The notes under the pieces were generated by a model. That model did not search any database. It had not been told where the DNA came from and saw only the letters and a program-made list of their open reading frames with translations. Both the position numbers and the translations under genes were made by a program. Shown here piece after piece: positions 60,048-64,000 of a stretch of DNA of 64,000 nt (position 1 is the first letter of the stretch; each line of letters opens with the position of its first letter). Source of the stretch: Siphonodentalium dalli (taxonomy: Eukaryota > Mollusca > Scaphopoda > Gadilida > Siphonodentaliidae); contig CP136062.1 in assembly GCA_032622095.1 (NCBI GenBank), positions 199,029,887 to 199,093,886 on the forward strand. Reading direction: 5' to 3'.

Positions 60048-60681
60048 TTCATGACTGCAGCTTTCTGATTTTTTGCGAAATCCCTGTGCCAATTCATTCT
60101 CTTATATATGCGAGTCGACCATAAGTCGCCTCGCATATATTAGAGAATGCATTGGCCTAACAAAATTTAAATTAATTTTTATAATTGCTAAAAAATGTAA
60201 GAAAAAATGAAAAAAATGTAATTTTTTTTTAAAGAATGTAAGAAATAATGATTAAAAAATGAAATTGTTAAAGAATGTAAGAAAAAATGATAATATGTGT
60301 AAAAAAAAAAAGATAAATTTTTAAATAATGTAAGAAAAAATTTATAAAAATTGTTACAGAATATAAGAAAAATGATAAAAATTGTTATAGAATATAAGAA
60401 ACATTATAAAAAATGATAAAAATTGTTAAAGAATGTAAGAAAAAATTATAAAAAATGATAAAAATTGTTAAAGAATGTAAGAAAAATTGATAAAATGTTA
60501 TCCAAAATTGTGTAAGAAAAAATGATAAAAATTGTTAAAGAATGTAAGAAACATTGATAAAATGTTATCCAAAATTGTTAAGCCAATGCATTATCTTATA
60601 TATGCGAGTCGACCATAACAGAATGTATTGGCACAGTGTCTTCAATGTTGCGCCAGCGCAGCTCCCGTCATGAAAGGGATA
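60048..60681. mobile_element. MITE with hairpin core, locus 5
   Basis: Ends CCCTTTCATGACTGCAGCT / AGCTCCCGTCATGAAAGGG, flanked by ATAT on both sides. The left hairpin core (about 60092-60160) is intact and the right (about 60583-60632) shortened. Between them (60170-60570) is a minisatellite of ~33 bp based on 'attgttaaagaatgtaagaa' then 'aaaatgataaa'. This is the reverse of the tract in locus 2. Confidence 0.82.
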
Positions 60682-61103
60682 TATATATATTTCCGTAGAC
60701 GAGTATGTGCACAACGGATAATGTTCCTTTGAACAGATGAAGTTTGGAATCATCAAATCAATTCAGGCGCAATATTCTGCCATCATCTATCTGTCATGTG
60801 TCGACTACAGTCACTATAACACTATACTTATGGTACTTTTTCGATGTAATATAAAGCAGTTGGTGTGTTAGAAAAGTACAGTATGAGTTGTCAACAACAG
60901 AAAATGTACATCGTAAAATGTAAGAAATCTTTATATTTTAAGTGGTGGCAGTGATCAGACAGTGGAGCGAGGAGACTGAACTCTGACTTGCAGTATAAGT
61001 AGAATCACGAGTAGAACATATCAAGAATACATGCAGGTGACAGTTGTTGTAAACACATATATTAGTTATGGATTTGAGTTTGCTGGACAAATTATTGTTT
61101 CAG

Positions 61104-61975
61104 ATCCTGAAAACTCGAAGTCATCACGGAATTCCATGATATATTGGCACATGACCCAGTGGTCACTGCTCTTGGCGATCACTATGGTAACGGCACGAAC
61201 ACTGCAGAAGATAAACTCAACGGCCACCACAGGAGAGCAGTACATAACTTGGAGTCCAAAGTTTGTACCGGACATGAATTTTACCATTGAGTGGCTTCTG
61301 GAATGTAAGGCGCCAGGTTGTACCATATGTATCGACATGCTTGGTTGTGACAACGAGCAGGCTGGTACATTGGAAGTTTTCGATGGAAGCTCTACTTTGT
61401 ATCAAACGCTAGGTGATCCTTGCGAGAGAAAATACATTCTGTCTTCGGGATCCGTATTGTTCATTAACTTTAAATATGAAGCACATTTACCACCGGAGAA
61501 AGGCTTTCAGTTGTCATATCGGTCAGCCATGCGATGTTCTGAAACCAATGTCCAGCAAGTCACCCCTGAGAACTCCGAACCATTGAGCGATAACATACCA
61601 CATTCCAATGTGGTGCCGTGGACACATTCTATTCCAGCAGAAAACCAGAAAGTGGTATCAAAGGATGATGGGATGATTCAAGTCGATAATTCCATGGAAG
61701 AATCTGGTTATCCGGAAAGTACTAGAGTTCCTCAAATGGACGTTTCCACAGACGTTCGCACAAAACTAGGGCTTGGTATTGTGTACTTCGTATGTACTTC
61801 TTCGGTAACAGTTGTGTTGGTTGTGATTATCCTCTTGATAAAGCGTTGTAAAGCAACGTATTCTTGCACAATGACTGAGAAATCTCCAGTTCGGAACTCC
61901 CAAGAAGTCGGTCGTCGGTTCGACCGAAAAGTCTCCGGTGTGGATTTGTATGATATATCTCCACGAGTCAGCTGA
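61104..61975 (+). CDS. CUB-domain single-pass membrane protein
   Basis: The frame is open from 61031, but an acceptor-like ttgtttcag ends at 61103, so the earlier part may be intron; ATGs at 61136 and 61151 follow. The second gives a signal peptide, MTQWSLLLAITMVTA. Then a CUB-like domain: cysteines in ECKAPGCTIC, GTLEVFDGSS, LGDPC and SSGSVLFINFKYE...KGFQLSYRS, the conserved C-terminal CUB half. A ~75-residue Ser/Pro/Glu-rich stem follows, one transmembrane segment (GIVYFVCTSSVTVVLVVIILLI), a KRCK stop-transfer and a ~40-residue basic cytoplasmic tail ending DLYDISPRVS. The TGA is at 61973-61975. It is probably a cell-surface adhesion or receptor-like protein; ligand unknown. The single CUB is unusually cysteine-rich at its start. 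Gene order gives no link to the sulfotransferase gene. Confidence 0.8.
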
Positions 61976-62215
61976 ATACCATCATGCTTATGTGGTTCTG
62001 ATCATTTGCTGTGATGTCGGTGGGTCCTACTAAATACCACGTGCTGGTGGGGCAAACTGGTGATGCTAAATATGTATATATTATAAAATATTTGAATAAT
62101 AGGTGTGTTGGTTGTTGAAAACCGACTGTAATTAAGATGTCAATTCATGTCGTTTTGAAAGATCAAAATTGTTCGATAAATACACGAGGGGGCCAGAATA
62201 AGCATATACACTCGG

Positions 62216-62221
62216 AATAAA
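62216..62221 (+). promoter_or_regulatory. Polyadenylation signal AATAAA
   Basis: AATAAA about 240 nt downstream of the CUB gene stop codon, on the same strand. Confidence 0.5.
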
Positions 62222-62881
62222 AGTAAAAAGTCAGTCTGATACAATGCCATCAATCGTATATATTTCGCCAACTCAAATGCTCTACCAATAAGTGTATAAA
62301 ACTTCAAATTAAGAAAATATCCACGGGTCATGAAAATTTCATAATATTTCAGCACACAAACAGTATGTATGAAATCACAAAGGGGGGCAGCTTGGTAGAA
62401 CTTTGTTGGGATCAGATTAAAAACATGTTATTTTGCCATATGAGATACCAAACATATTTTCGGCAACATGTTTGCGCTTACTTTGCCTGACTTAAGTACT
62501 GGCTCTAATAATTATGGTAGGCCTGCATTATACATGTAGACAGCATGAAGATCCATATTTTTAATTGAACATGCTGTCTCAAATATACACTGTGCAATGT
62601 GGCAAAAGCACAACAAAATAATAGGCTTACGCTTATGTGGATCCCGATATTAATATACAAACTCTTTATATGCTCTCAAAAGACTTACAATGCCATAGAA
62701 ATTTAAAACCTGTATTCAACTTTCCGCAAACTAATAACACAGACGCTCTTTATTATAACGATATAAGGTAAGACTTAACACAAAACGCTCTTTAATGTTC
62801 CAAGCTAACCATTTTATTCTCCTGACGAGATACATTATATTTGTCTCCCGAAATTATTTTTTGAGGGACTATTAAAATAGC
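62222..62881. other. Intergenic stretch
   Basis: No gene seen. Holds the paired ACGCTCTTTA motif at 62743 and 62785, near an unplaced 'cgctctttaatgttcca' shared with 26430. Confidence 0.5.
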
Positions 62882-63975
62882 CGGTATCTACGGCAGTGTA
62901 GAACCGCCACCTCCTCTTTTGTTCCTAACTTGTTTAAACAAGTTATTAACTTGTTTAAACAAGTTAACTAATTTGTTTAATCCAGTTAGCTAACTTGTTT
63001 AATCAAGTTAGTATATGACCAATCACCAATAGCCATTATATGTCGGGTTTTTCTATTGGTTGGGACTACTCGCGATATAATTTTTGGGACAGGGATGCTG
63101 ATAATATGAAAATAGGGGTTTTCCCCCCTGATTTAAGTCAACTTGAATAAGTAAACATACGGGGCAAGCAAGCCCCCATGCAGTGACACAACATGCATGC
63201 TATGGCATATGACCATACTAGTAGTTAAATTCCAAATATGTGATAAAATACATTAAAAAACATCATATAAAAATTACTAGAGTTCCGAGAAGGAGACATC
63301 AATTCTTCAGATATAGGGATGCTGATATGTAATTGGATTATCATAGTCACAGTTGACGGTTGAGTACTCATGCTAATTAAAACAGGTTAAAATTAGCCCA
63401 ATGCTCCTCTTGTGTTGCTAGGTGATACACAATAGTTTATATGTAGGTTGTTAGATAGTAGTGACAATCACACTTAAGCGTAATTAATATCGCTTAAGTG
63501 AAATTCATTGCACTTAAGCGCAATTTATTATGCTTAAGTGTATATGCTCTATTTGTGGTTAAGCACAATATGTGGTATTTGCGATTAAGCGCAATTAAAT
63601 TCATTATTAAATGTGAATTTGGTTGGCGATTATCGCAATACGATAGGGGAACACTGTGTGCATAACGTAACTATCACACGTATAACGTACTTTGATAACA
63701 GCCTATCGCCAAATTCATGCTTCAAACATTTTAAACATATCATCTTCGGCTTGTTTTTTGCCCTAGCCACACCATGCAACACTGACTACTATTAGCTCAC
63801 AACACCAGGCCATATGCATGGCCCATTTGCTGCGCTTGCACCAAAAGTCAGTAGGTAACAACGAATAGAAACCCCCGACATAAAATGGCTATTAGTGACT
63901 GGTCAGATGCTAACTTGTTTAAACAAGTTAGTATCAAAAGAGGAGGTGGCGGTTCTACGCTGCCGTAGGTATCCG
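62882..63975. mobile_element. Inverted-repeat element with 18-bp palindromes
   Basis: ~40-bp ends (62882-62920 and about 63936-63975) are reverse complements: 'ctacggcagtgtagaaccgc' against 'gcggttctacgctgccgtag'. Inside the left end lie four copies or near-copies of the palindrome AACTTGTTTAAACAAGTT (62927-63010), and one inside the right end (63912-63930). The interior 63070-63620 is a third copy of the arm of the fold-back at 6333-8590, including the CTTAAGCGCAAT motifs. Confidence 0.8.
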
Positions 63976-64000
63976 TTCGGAAAATATCCGGATTAGAACT

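Overview
The window looks like an animal nuclear genome, probably a marine invertebrate; the phylum cannot be fixed from the sequence alone. Reasons: real coding exons are short, widely spaced and bounded by GT-AG introns; the recognisable domains (thrombospondin type 1 repeats, a Golgi-type carbohydrate sulfotransferase, a CUB receptor-like protein) are metazoan; and most of the DNA is AT-rich intron or intergenic sequence packed with short inverted-repeat transposons, fold-back elements and a decayed LINE.

Layout. 1-3.85 kb is a tandem and inverted array of ~735-780 bp units. 6.3-8.6 kb is a fold-back element carrying two nested smaller elements. From 49.4 kb down to 12.2 kb on the minus strand lies the main gene. 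I reconstruct nine coding exons: signal peptide (49309-49381), four TSP1 domains (40746-40895, 38444-38605, 22275-22448, 20929-21096), two microexons of 21 and 27 nt (19030-19050, 17407-17433), an acidic Gly/Glu/Asp-rich exon (14047-14321) and a large terminal exon with a complete family-2 sulfotransferase domain (12233-13183). Every internal junction has a GT-AG pair. All junctions are phase 1 except the last, which is phase 0. The parts sum to 2001 nt, exactly 667 codons including the stop. A polyadenylation signal follows at 12164-12169.

The 16-kb intron between the second and third TSP1 exons holds, on the opposite strand, a RecQ-like helicase fragment whose reading frame is split by a TTAA-flanked element (29850-30326), a degraded second helicase fragment, and a ~4.8 kb giant palindrome with a minisatellite centre (32.8-37.5 kb). 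Upstream of the main gene are more repeats, a 3977-bp element with 25-bp terminal inverted repeats and an ACCT duplication (55888-59864), and a plus-strand gene for a CUB-domain single-pass membrane protein (about 61104-61975). The window ends in an inverted-repeat element with perfect 18-bp palindromes.

Mobile DNA. Many elements are bounded by TTAA, the target duplication of the piggyBac and Kolobok superfamilies. A hairpin-bearing core recurs inside elements whose outer ends differ. One TTAA insertion can be confirmed against an empty paralogous site within the window.

Most notable is the predicted TSP1(x4)-sulfotransferase fusion: a secreted or lumenal enzyme whose stem would be an extracellular-matrix-type adhesion module. 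I know of no described protein with this arrangement, but that is from memory, and transcript evidence is needed to prove the exons are joined.
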